In this document: positions 7,089 through 13,013 of the stretch, piece by piece | How the letters are laid out: every line of letters starts with the position of its first letter | Position numbering within the stretch: position 1 is the first letter of the stretch | NCBI GenBank assembly: GCA_001772255.1 | Contig: META01000003.1 | Coordinates: 73,071-107,295, forward strand | Length of the DNA stretch: 34,225 nucleotides | Origin: a candidate division Kazan bacterium RBG_13_50_9 | GTDB taxonomy: Bacteria; Patescibacteriota; Kazan-3B-28; UBA10110 | Reading direction: 5' to 3' | Translations under genes and position numbers: made by a program | The notes under the pieces: generated by a model | What the model was told of the DNA's origin: nothing | The model's input: only the letters and a program-made list of their open reading frames with translations | Databases searched by the model: none

Positions 7089-7796
7089 CTATTCTTCTTT
7101 CTGCTCTGTAGGTTTGGCGTTGGCAGATTCCTCGCCGGGGGCCTCCTCTCTCTTCTCTTCCGTAGCCTCCACGGCTGCCACCGCCTCTGCTTCAGAAACA
7201 GGCGCTACTTCTTCCTCTTCAACAGCAGGTGGGGCAACTACCATGACCGATTCATCGGGTTCATCCAGCATCTCAATACCAGCGGGGATTCTCAAATCTT
7301 TTATGGTGATCGAGTCATCAATCTCCTTAAGCACCGAGATGTCTACCTCGATGTCATGAGGCAAGTCCTTGGGCAAACACTCTATTTCGATCTCATCCTT
7401 GTTAGTGACCAGGATCCCGCCAAAGTCTTCCACCGCGGGAGCCTCACCCTCAAAGCGCAGTGGCACGGTGACCCGTAGCTTTTCACCGGCACGGATTTGA
7501 TAGAGATCAACATGCAAGTACCCATCGGTAGTTGGATCGAATTGGATATCCTTTATCAGAACCGGCCGGGGCTCATCCTCGCCCTCGATCGCCAGGTCGA
7601 TGATTGTGCTTTCTCCTGCTTCCTTAAAAAGCTTGCCGAAATCATCAAGCGAGATAGCTAAGGGGACATTGGTCGCCTCTTTACCATAAAGGATAGCCGG
7701 TAGCCCGCCTGACTTCCTGATGGACTTAGGCGTATCTATCTCCTCCCGCTTCCGAGCGGTGAGTGTGAATTTCTGGTGGGTTGATCGGGCAATCAT
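7089..7796 (-). CDS. rplY: Large ribosomal subunit protein bL25 (CTC form)
   Basis: bL25 binds 5S rRNA in the large ribosomal subunit. The 5S-binding domain is at residues about 1-95 (FTLTARKREEIDTPKSIRKS, GLPAILYGKE, then IKDIQFDPTTDGYLHVDLYQ). The beta-rich CTC domain follows (VPLRFEGEAPAVEDFGGILV, CLPKDLPHDIEVDIS, IKDLRIPAGIEML). The tail is Ala/Glu-rich and probably disordered. The frame is open a further 28 codons upstream, but that part contains the terminator of the preceding gene, so the ATG at 7796 is the likely start. That ATG has no SD, so a leaderless or very short leader is likely. Confidence 0.93.
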   Translation of the reverse strand: MIARSTHQKFTLTARKREEIDTPKSIRKSGGLPAILYGKEATNVPLAISLDDFGKLFKEAGESTIIDLAIEGEDEPRPVLIKDIQFDPTTDGYLHVDLYQIRAGEKLRVTVPLRFEGEAPAVEDFGGILVTNKDEIEIECLPKDLPHDIEVDISVLKEIDDSITIKDLRIPAGIEMLDEPDESVMVVAPPAVEEEEVAPVSEAEAVAAVEATEEKREEAPGEESANAKPTEQKEE

Positions 7797-7826
7797 AGAT
7801 CTATTGTTTAACTTCGTTAATATACT

Positions 7827-7854
7827 CAAAAAACCTTGACCGAGCAAGGTTTTT
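7827..7854 (-). terminator. Terminator of the zinc-ribbon gene
   Basis: AAAACCTTG (7830-7838) pairs with CAAGGTTTT (7845-7853) across a 6-base loop. On the minus strand the stem runs into six T. It lies 31 bases after the stop at 7885 and helps rule out upstream starts for bL25. Confidence 0.75.
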
Positions 7855-7884
7855 CGAGGCTGGAAACTGAACCTGGGCAATTAC

Positions 7885-8256
7885 TTACTGGTTGGTTGAG
7901 GGTTTAAGAAATCTGCCTAGATCATCCTTGGCATCAAAAAGAGCCTGGTGAACATCCAATACATCATCATGAGTAACCCGCCTAAAGATGGGAGTATCCT
8001 TACTATCAAGCCGGCGCCGTTTAATGATTTGTTCCTCAATAACTTCCGGATCGGTAATCGTCCCGTCGGGGCTAGCTACTGCCACGCTTGCGAAGACCGG
8101 GGTGCCGCATTTATGGCACCTCAGGTGCAAAAAGGTCATAGTATCTAACTGCCCCAGGTAGTGGATATCGTCCAGGAAGTAGGCCGATGAGCAGTTGGGG
8201 CAACGCATCACGTCCTGCAGGTTCTGAACTAATTGCTCGAATTGGCGATCGTTCAT
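7885..8256 (-). CDS. Zinc-ribbon protein, 123 aa
   Basis: The protein has two CxxC knuckles, C19-P-N-C22 and C47-H-K-C50, separated by 24 residues. This is a classic four-cysteine zinc ribbon. The C-terminal half carries a basic KRRRL stretch, then RVTHDDVLDVHQALFD and DDLGRFLK, which look like amphipathic helices. I cannot name a function; proteins of this layout recur in CPR genomes. Nucleic-acid or protein binding is possible. The ATG at 8256 has no convincing SD. Its promoter is built into the stop codon of the upstream transferase gene. Confidence 0.8.
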   Translation of the reverse strand: MNDRQFEQLVQNLQDVMRCPNCSSAYFLDDIHYLGQLDTMTFLHLRCHKCGTPVFASVAVASPDGTITDPEVIEEQIIKRRRLDSKDTPIFRRVTHDDVLDVHQALFDAKDDLGRFLKPSTNQ

Positions 8257-8283
8257 TTGTTTTGGTTTTTAAGTTATTTATTT

Positions 8284-8312
8284 ATCATACCTTATATTCG
8301 CCAATTTGTCAA
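8284..8312 (-). promoter_or_regulatory. Promoter of the zinc-ribbon gene, overlapping the upstream stop codon
   Basis: On the minus strand TTGACA (8312-8307), 17 bases, TATGAT (8289-8284). The TGA of the -35 hexamer (8311-8309) is the stop codon of the WecA/MraY-type gene. Confidence 0.75.
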
Positions 8313-9337
8313 CTCTTTCTTTTTCGCCTCCGGAGGAATATTACTGTCCTTAAGACTATCACCATTAACAAGGCTACCAGGGCTAAGAGAGCTAGTTTAG
8401 CTTTGGTCCCGGATAACAGCGAGATGAAGGCGAATAATGCCACCACACTTAAGGTGATCAGCACTACTCCTTGATGGGGGATACCAACATCTAGCAAGCG
8501 ATGGTGCAGATGTTCCCGATCAGCTGAAAAGGGATGTCGTCCTAGGCGAAGGCGCCGAAAGCCTGCCCAGAGCATATCTAAGAGAGGAAATCCTAATACC
8601 AAGGCAGCGGTGGCCAGCTTAGCCCCGCTGATAATAGCCAGGCCCCCTACTAAGAATCCTAAGGTGTAACTCCCCGAATCCCCCATAAAGATCTTGGCCG
8701 GATACCAGTTCCACCAGAGAAATCCTAGCACCGCACCCAGCAAAACTATTGCCATGATCGCGGTCTCAGGCTGGTTAACTATCGTAAATAAGCTCAAAAC
8801 GAATAAGGTAACCGCCGCGATCGCACCAACGCCACCTGCTAGACCATCTAAGCCATCTAATAAATTCATGGCGTTAGTGACCAGCCAGAGCCAGAGAGCA
8901 GTGAAAAAGATATCCCAGAATATGGGCAGTATAATCACTCCGCCAAAAGGATTTGAGACTTGGCCAATGTGGAGGCCAAAAGCAATAGCGACGGCGATAG
9001 CCGCAACTTGCAGAACAATCTTAGCCCAGGGCCTAACATTAAAAAGATCGTCCCACAGTCCCATTAGGAATACGATCGTAACCGCCAGAAGCAAGCCGAT
9101 CCGAGGGGGAGTAAGTTCCAAGAATATCAAAAAGGGCATAACAAAAGAGAGAAAGATAGCCACTCCCCCCAAGCGAGCGATAGGCCGGTCATGAACCTGG
9201 TGCTTAGTCTTGTAAGCATACCAGCCAAACTTAGCCGCCAAGGATTTAGCCCCCCAAGTAAGCAGATAGCTTAAGCCTCCCGCCAGAAGCAGGGGAGCCC
9301 AAAACAAATGCCAGGGGATAGGAATCAAATCAAACAA
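8309..9337 (-). CDS. Undecaprenyl-phosphate sugar-1-phosphate transferase, WecA/TagO type
   Basis: This 342-aa polytopic protein belongs to glycosyltransferase family 4 (MraY/WecA superfamily), which moves a sugar-1-phosphate from a UDP-sugar to undecaprenyl phosphate. Visible motifs are HDRPIARLGG (49-58), DD (96-97), NAMNLLDGLDGLAGG (155-169), GDSGS (219-223) and HLHHRL (276-281). The HLHHRL loop is typical of WecA/TagO-type enzymes acting on UDP-GlcNAc rather than of MraY. About ten membrane segments fill the rest, and the C-terminus is basic (RRRKRKS). The start is uncertain: the frame begins with TTG at 9337, overlapping the end of the RNHCP gene by 8 bases, which suggests translational coupling. 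Confidence 0.9.
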   Translation of the reverse strand: MFDLIPIPWHLFWAPLLLAGGLSYLLTWGAKSLAAKFGWYAYKTKHQVHDRPIARLGGVAIFLSFVMPFLIFLELTPPRIGLLLAVTIVFLMGLWDDLFNVRPWAKIVLQVAAIAVAIAFGLHIGQVSNPFGGVIILPIFWDIFFTALWLWLVTNAMNLLDGLDGLAGGVGAIAAVTLFVLSLFTIVNQPETAIMAIVLLGAVLGFLWWNWYPAKIFMGDSGSYTLGFLVGGLAIISGAKLATAALVLGFPLLDMLWAGFRRLRLGRHPFSADREHLHHRLLDVGIPHQGVVLITLSVVALFAFISLLSGTKAKLALLALVALLMVIVLRTVIFLRRRKRKS

Positions 9338-9638
9338 GATACTTTTGGCTTATTTCTACTATCTTATTGAAATCATCATCGGGAGCGGCCTTGTTCTTTT
9401 TGGTTGCCCCGCATTTAACGCACTTATGAGTAATAACATACTCCCCAGATTGATACTCCACGCCGACTGGCGGCATCAGCCCGTGGCAGGGATTACTCCG
9501 ATCGCCGGGGACATTATCAACATGCTGGCTATAAAGGCACCGGGGACAGTGGTTAGTATAGCCACTGCCGGACACCCGATGCCCGCAGTTACCACAGATA
9601 AAGTCTTCTGGCTTCTTAATGAAGTTTTTTCGTTCCAT
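9330..9638 (-). CDS. RNHCP-domain zinc-binding protein
   Basis: This 102-aa protein matches the RNHCP family, named after its conserved Arg-Asn-His-Cys-Pro segment, seen here as TNHCPRC (28-34). Other probable zinc ligands are C15-G-N-C18, C51 and C73-V-K-C76, giving several knuckles in a small protein. The biochemical role is unknown. The ATG at 9638 is chosen; a GTG one codon earlier is possible. There is no SD, and a TATAAT ends 8 bases upstream, so the mRNA is probably leaderless. The gene overlaps the following transferase gene and probably forms an operon with it. Confidence 0.85.
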   Translation of the reverse strand: MERKNFIKKPEDFICGNCGHRVSGSGYTNHCPRCLYSQHVDNVPGDRSNPCHGLMPPVGVEYQSGEYVITHKCVKCGATKKNKAAPDDDFNKIVEISQKYLV

Positions 9639-9645
9639 CACGCAT

Positions 9646-9651
9646 ATTATA
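9646..9651 (-). promoter_or_regulatory. -10 element of a leaderless RNHCP transcript
   Basis: TATAAT on the minus strand (9651-9646) lies 7 bases before the ATG at 9638, so transcription should begin at or next to the start codon. No good -35 hexamer is visible 17 bases upstream. Confidence 0.55.
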
Positions 9652-9678
9652 CGGCAAAAGCAGAAAACAGCTCCCAGA

Positions 9679-9707
9679 TTGACTAAAACGCTGCTGCAAG
9701 GTAAGAT
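9679..9707 (+). promoter_or_regulatory. Candidate promoter of the Nudix-like gene
   Basis: TTGACT (9679-9684), 17 bases and TAAGAT (9702-9707). It lies back to back with the RNHCP promoter. In the leader ATAGCC (9725-9730) can pair with GGCTAT (9767-9772) just before the SD, a weak long-range stem. Confidence 0.5.
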
Positions 9708-9792
9708 AGCACCTACGCTCTTTGATAGCCAGCGCCTGGTCTAAAGCCAAATCCAAAAGCGCCCCGGGCTATAACCAAGGGAGGTGATCTCT

Positions 9793-10509
9793 TTGTTGGA
9801 AGTAGGAGACAAGAGAGGTTTTATCATCACGCCGGACAGAGCAGGAGGCATTACCATCGAGAACTCCTTCTTCGATGTCCGGGTAGGAGTGCGGCAGTCA
9901 GCCCAGCCGGGGGGCGGGATAGAAACCTGGGTTGATCTCAGGTCCCGGCCTGCGGCCGAGGTGGCCCCCATCAGGGTCAACCCCGACGGCGAGGTAGAAG
10001 TGGTGCTGATGCGCAAGCAGTACCGCGCTGACCAAGTGCCCTTCTACAAGGTTCCCGGCGGCTACATCCTGAGTGAGAATCCGGACTTCGACCTGCGCCG
10101 GAAGATCGCGGCCGACACCGGCATCCTCATCAAGGACACTGTGATCTATCTTGGGAGCACTGCCGGGCACCCCGAGATCGTCACCCCCATCGGGTTGTTT
10201 GCGGCCCCTACGTGGGAGAAGGTAGCCCCGCCACGCGAGGGGATCGAGCTCGTGCACATGCGGCTTGAGACGGCGCTTAGCTTCTTCGATCAGCACGCCT
10301 TGGGTAGCACATACGGGCTACCGGACGTGGCCGGAGCGCGCTTGGCAGGCGCCCCCGGGTCCGAACCCTTATTCCGGATCGAGGGGTTAGAAGGCATCCC
10401 GGGCAACCAGTATCAAGTGAACAGCACGGGGTTCGAGCTCCTGTTCCGGCTCGAGCGTCGGCTGCGCAGCGGGGAGCTTCAACTCCCCATCCCCGGTTAC
10501 TCTCCTTAA
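9793..10509 (+). CDS. Nudix-fold protein with degenerate Nudix box
   Basis: The fold resembles ADP-ribose pyrophosphatase-type Nudix proteins: strands with VEVVLMRKQYR, then FYKVPGGYIL. The box spacing is intact (with the TTG at 9793 as residue 1: G89-x5-E95-x7-R103, then G110 and Ile), but the REuxEE core reads RKIAAD. The catalytic metal-binding Glu residues are therefore replaced by Lys, Ala and Asp, and hydrolysis by the standard mechanism is unlikely. A GTG at 9784 is in frame but lies inside the SD (AAGGGAGGTGATC), so the TTG at 9793, eight bases after GGAGG, is preferred (238 aa). Base composition is visibly richer in G/C than in most neighbours. It is followed 11 bases later by a SemiSWEET-like gene, probably in one transcript. 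Ligand binding or sensing is an inference. Confidence 0.75.
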   Translation: MLEVGDKRGFIITPDRAGGITIENSFFDVRVGVRQSAQPGGGIETWVDLRSRPAAEVAPIRVNPDGEVEVVLMRKQYRADQVPFYKVPGGYILSENPDFDLRRKIAADTGILIKDTVIYLGSTAGHPEIVTPIGLFAAPTWEKVAPPREGIELVHMRLETALSFFDQHALGSTYGLPDVAGARLAGAPGSEPLFRIEGLEGIPGNQYQVNSTGFELLFRLERRLRSGELQLPIPGYSP

Positions 10510-10520
10510 GGGAGGAGCAT

Positions 10521-10799
10521 ATGAAGCGAAAGCTCGGAAGACTACTCGACTGGTTAACGACCCTCTCGGCCCTAGCCTTGTTCATCCCCGGCTTAGGGGC
10601 ACAGGCGTACCTCAACTGGTCGCGCGGCACCACCGAAGGGCTGGACGCATCCTTCGTCCACCTGCTGCTCCTCAACACTGGGCTATGGCTACTGTGGGGA
10701 ATCGGCAGAAAGCTCTGGCCCGTCATCATCGCCAACGCATTTGGCGCTGCCTTCGCGCTCATCATTGTATGGCAGTACTACTGCTATCCAAGGTTTTGA
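10521..10799 (+). CDS. SemiSWEET / PQ-loop family small sugar transporter-like protein
   Basis: This 92-aa protein has three membrane helices (about 11-30, 44-62, 68-86), the size and topology of bacterial SemiSWEETs, which dimerise to move sugars. The first helix ends PGLGAQAYLNW, where the PQ-loop Gln is kept (Q28) but the Pro directly before it is Ala. Helix 2 has W56 in GLWLLWG and helix 3 has N72 in PVIIANAFG. Their spacing of 16 residues matches the pocket Trp and Asn of known SemiSWEETs. The ATG has a strong SD (AAGGGAGGAG). The gene lies directly behind the Nudix-like gene and ahead of a terminator. The substrate cannot be read from the sequence. Confidence 0.75.
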   Translation: MKRKLGRLLDWLTTLSALALFIPGLGAQAYLNWSRGTTEGLDASFVHLLLLNTGLWLLWGIGRKLWPVIIANAFGAAFALIIVWQYYCYPRF

Positions 10800-10814
10800 C
10801 GCGCGCAGGAATCA

Positions 10815-10853
10815 ATTTGGCCCCGGATGGAAACATCGCGGGGCCAAAACTTT
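10815..10853 (+). terminator. Terminator after the SemiSWEET-like gene
   Basis: TTTGGCCCC (10816-10824) pairs with GGGGCCAAA (10840-10848), followed by AACTTTATTT. The U-run is imperfect, but the stem is strong. Confidence 0.65.
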
Positions 10854-10873
10854 ATTTACCTACTTAAATTGAA

Positions 10874-10905
10874 AGCTCCTCGACCGCCAGATCGGTCGAG
10901 GAGCT
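10874..10905 (-). terminator. Strong hairpin downstream of the dCTP-deaminase-like gene
   Basis: AGCTCCTCGACCG (10874-10886) pairs perfectly with CGGTCGAGGAGCT (10893-10905) over a 6-base loop. On the minus strand it follows the gene ending at 10922. Only a short T-run follows, so it may act as a mRNA 3'-end stabiliser as much as a terminator. Confidence 0.6.
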
Positions 10906-10921
10906 AATCGCTCATCCTTGA

Positions 10922-12058
10922 TTACGAGGCCTGGGCCGAAGCTACAGGCCAGGGGGTAAAGAAACGGGGGAGTAAGATAACCTTCTGGTCAAGATACTGC
11001 CCATCCGCCCGATACGCCCCGTAGACCTGCTCAGGCTCGCAAGCCAGGTACTCATAGGTGAGCTTGCCGAGGGCTTGGCCATCGGACATAAAGATGGGCG
11101 CCATGGACTTGTTGCGGATTTCGCATACCGCTACGTTGCCAGAACACTCACCCTCAAGCCCGAAGCCAAAGCCCCGTTCGAACCACGACGCCAGATGCGC
11201 CCGATACTCCCCGTGCTCATCCTGATAGGCCCTTAAGGCCCCAGCGGTCAGGGGAGGGATCCGTACCCGTTCGCGTGTGGCCACCAAGATGAATTCGCCT
11301 GGGGCCAAGCGCATCCGACCATCCGGTTCAACCGGTTTGGGCCGAAAGTAGCGGGTTGGATCGCAGGTGCCACTCTCGCCGATGACCAGCGTCTGGCCCT
11401 CATCAATAGCCGAGAAGCCAGGCGGATCCTTAGAAAGATCGAGATGAAGCACCAAGGCGCCATCCTCGATGACTGGCTCTACATCGTGGTTCTCAATGAT
11501 CCCGTGTTCCGCGTGCAACCGCCGCAGCTCCACATTGGAGAGGTGGGCCCGCTCGCCCTCAAACAGCCGTGCCTGCACCAGCGAATCACCGCTCTTGATG
11601 GTGATGGCAAAGCTGCCCGAGGTAACGAAGAGATAGGGCTTACTCCCCTTGGAACCGGGCGGGATGCGGTTAACCCGGGTTGATCCCAAACCCAAGACCT
11701 GACACTGAACATCAATTCGCCCCGTAGAGCTTCTAGCGTCAGTCTCCATCCAAACGCCAGGGGGCAGATTGAGTTGGACGTCCAGCTCGATCATGTAGGT
11801 GTTGGGACCAGAGGTGAGCGTGATTCCCTTCTGGATCTGGCTAGAAGAGAACTTGTTGTAGCAGCTGCTCGCAAACACCGACGGGTTGAACCCGCCGGCC
11901 AAATCCGGTAGCCCCCGGATCTGCAGCACCTTCGTGCCAACCCGAAGGTCAACCGAACAGGCGCTGACATCATCTTCGGGGATCCCCAGATGGCCGTCCG
12001 CAATCAGCTGCTTAATGAGAAAGTCTGGCAACAACGCACCGACTCTGATGGGTGCCAT
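10922..12058 (-). CDS. Two-domain dCTP deaminase / dUTPase-superfamily protein
   Basis: This 378-aa protein resembles the long 2'-deoxycytidine 5'-triphosphate deaminases known mostly from alphaproteobacteria, built from two tandem dUTPase-like beta domains. Domain 1: GALLPDFLIKQLI, SVDLRVG (35-41), LPPGVWMETDARSSTGR (98-114). Domain 2 from about 245: RMRLAPGEFILVATRERVRIP, WFERGFGFGLEGE, AVCEIRNKSM (310-319) with the family's catalytic-type Glu, QALGKLTYEYL (328-338). The C-terminal YG...YRADGQYLDQ resembles the substrate-closing tail. The expected reaction is dCTP to dUTP, or trimming of dUTP. The ATG at 12058 follows a strong SD (GAAGGAGGTG); the frame extends further, but into the leader. 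It has its own promoter, a structured leader and a terminator. Confidence 0.82.
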   Translation of the reverse strand: MAPIRVGALLPDFLIKQLIADGHLGIPEDDVSACSVDLRVGTKVLQIRGLPDLAGGFNPSVFASSCYNKFSSSQIQKGITLTSGPNTYMIELDVQLNLPPGVWMETDARSSTGRIDVQCQVLGLGSTRVNRIPPGSKGSKPYLFVTSGSFAITIKSGDSLVQARLFEGERAHLSNVELRRLHAEHGIIENHDVEPVIEDGALVLHLDLSKDPPGFSAIDEGQTLVIGESGTCDPTRYFRPKPVEPDGRMRLAPGEFILVATRERVRIPPLTAGALRAYQDEHGEYRAHLASWFERGFGFGLEGECSGNVAVCEIRNKSMAPIFMSDGQALGKLTYEYLACEPEQVYGAYRADGQYLDQKVILLPRFFTPWPVASAQAS

Positions 12059-12085
12059 TATCCATGCACCTCCTTCTGCGCAGTC

Positions 12086-12136
12086 AGTCAAAGAGCAGTT
12101 ACACCCCCAATGGGCAAATCGCCCTGTAACTTGACT
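12086..12136 (-). promoter_or_regulatory. Structured 5' leader of the dCTP-deaminase-like gene
   Basis: In the predicted minus-strand transcript three nested pairings share one continuous 16-base arm (12121-12136). AGTCAA pairs with TTGACT, GTTACA with TGTAAC, and GGGC with GCCC around a 5-base loop. The other arm is interrupted by bulges of 6 and 8 bases. Transcription should begin at about 12136-12134, so the stem would sit at the very 5' end of the mRNA, and the SD and ATG remain free. A regulatory or stabilising role is inference. Confidence 0.5.
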
Positions 12137-12140
12137 ACTT

Positions 12141-12169
12141 ATAATATCCAAAGAGAGGGGGCTAATCAA
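12141..12169 (-). promoter_or_regulatory. Promoter of the dCTP-deaminase-like gene
   Basis: On the minus strand TTGATT (12169-12164), 17 bases and TATTAT (12146-12141). The -35 is formed from the last codons and the stop of the upstream ComEC metallo-beta-lactamase gene (GTT GAT TAG). Confidence 0.65.
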
Positions 12170-13013
12170 CCACGCTCAAAGATACTCCATCCGTAACTAC
12201 CTCAACCATACCATTCTGATCGGTCCGATAGATCTTGGTGCCGACTTCCTGCAGACGACCTAAAGTCTCATCAGCGGGATGACCATAGCTGTTCTGGCCC
12301 ACCGAGATAACGGCTATTTGTGGTTGCACCGCTCTTAGAAATTCAGCCGATGAAGCATGGCGACTACCATGGTGCCCTACTTTTAGAACAGTGGCGTCAA
12401 GATTGGGATAGTAATCCAATAACATACTCTCTGTACTAAAACCGACGTCGCCAGTGAGCAAGAACTGCCGCTGGCCAAAAATAACTTTTGCTACTACCGA
12501 GCTTTCATTAATGTCCTGGCTTTGGGGATGCTGACTCCCGGGCAGGGGAGACAGGGTGTCCCACAGAACCTTGCCAAAATAAAAATCGTCGGCCGCATCC
12601 GCATAGTTAATGTGGTGCCGACCGACTGTGCGTTTAAGCCACTCCGCATTAGTCTCAGTGGGATACTCAGCAAAAGTGGCTAAAATCTCTTTCACTTGAA
12701 AACGGTCCAGGACAGATAGCAACCCAGTCATATGATCAGCTTGAGGATGAGTTAATACCATCAAATCTATCTTTCTATCCCAAATTGGCAAAACTCGGCT
12801 CAGTTGGTAAACCACGGAGTCATCCGGTCCGCCGTCTACCAAGATAGTATGATGGCTGGGGGTTCTGATAAGAACAGCGTCGCCTTGCCCAACGTCCAAA
12901 AAATAAACACGCAGCTGGTTGTCGGCCAGCACCGAAACGGCTTGCCAGATAAAAAAATTAAATGCGACTAAGGCTGCCACCACTGCGACGAGTGGCCGCT
13001 TTGCGTTGGGCAT
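12162..13013 (-). CDS. ComEC C-terminal-type metallo-beta-lactamase protein
   Basis: This 283-aa protein corresponds to the metallo-beta-lactamase half of ComEC, thought to degrade the non-transported strand during DNA uptake. It starts with a membrane or signal segment (about 7-30), then YFLDVGQGDAVLIRTPSHHTILVDGG. The metal site is THPQADHMTG (HxxxDH, with Gln where many hydrolases have His), then LTGDVG and KVGHHGSRHASS, and SVGQNSYGHP near the end. All these are ComEC/Rec2 features. It begins inside the end of the gene at 12958-14442 (56-base overlap), so the two halves are translated together. The N-terminal membrane segment would place the domain outside the membrane next to the channel. 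Confidence 0.9.
   Translation of the reverse strand: MPNAKRPLVAVVAALVAFNFFIWQAVSVLADNQLRVYFLDVGQGDAVLIRTPSHHTILVDGGPDDSVVYQLSRVLPIWDRKIDLMVLTHPQADHMTGLLSVLDRFQVKEILATFAEYPTETNAEWLKRTVGRHHINYADAADDFYFGKVLWDTLSPLPGSQHPQSQDINESSVVAKVIFGQRQFLLTGDVGFSTESMLLDYYPNLDATVLKVGHHGSRHASSAEFLRAVQPQIAVISVGQNSYGHPADETLGRLQEVGTKIYRTDQNGMVEVVTDGVSLSVVD

Noticed and set aside
9652-9674. GGAGC plus T-rich stretch upstream of the RNHCP -10 as a fourth member of the shared-spacer promoter group
   Set aside because: The GGAGC sits about 23 bases from the -10 instead of 16-17, so it does not align with the other three.
9741-10296. Minus-strand frames opposite the Nudix-like gene
   Set aside because: G/C-rich DNA gives long open antisense frames. 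Their translations are Pro/Arg-rich without domain features, and the plus-strand frame has an SD, a promoter and Nudix spacing.
10874-10905. Perfect 13-bp inverted repeat as an attachment site or insertion sequence end
   Set aside because: It is a single hairpin just after a stop codon, with no second copy, transposase or target duplication, so a terminator or 3' stabiliser is the simpler reading.
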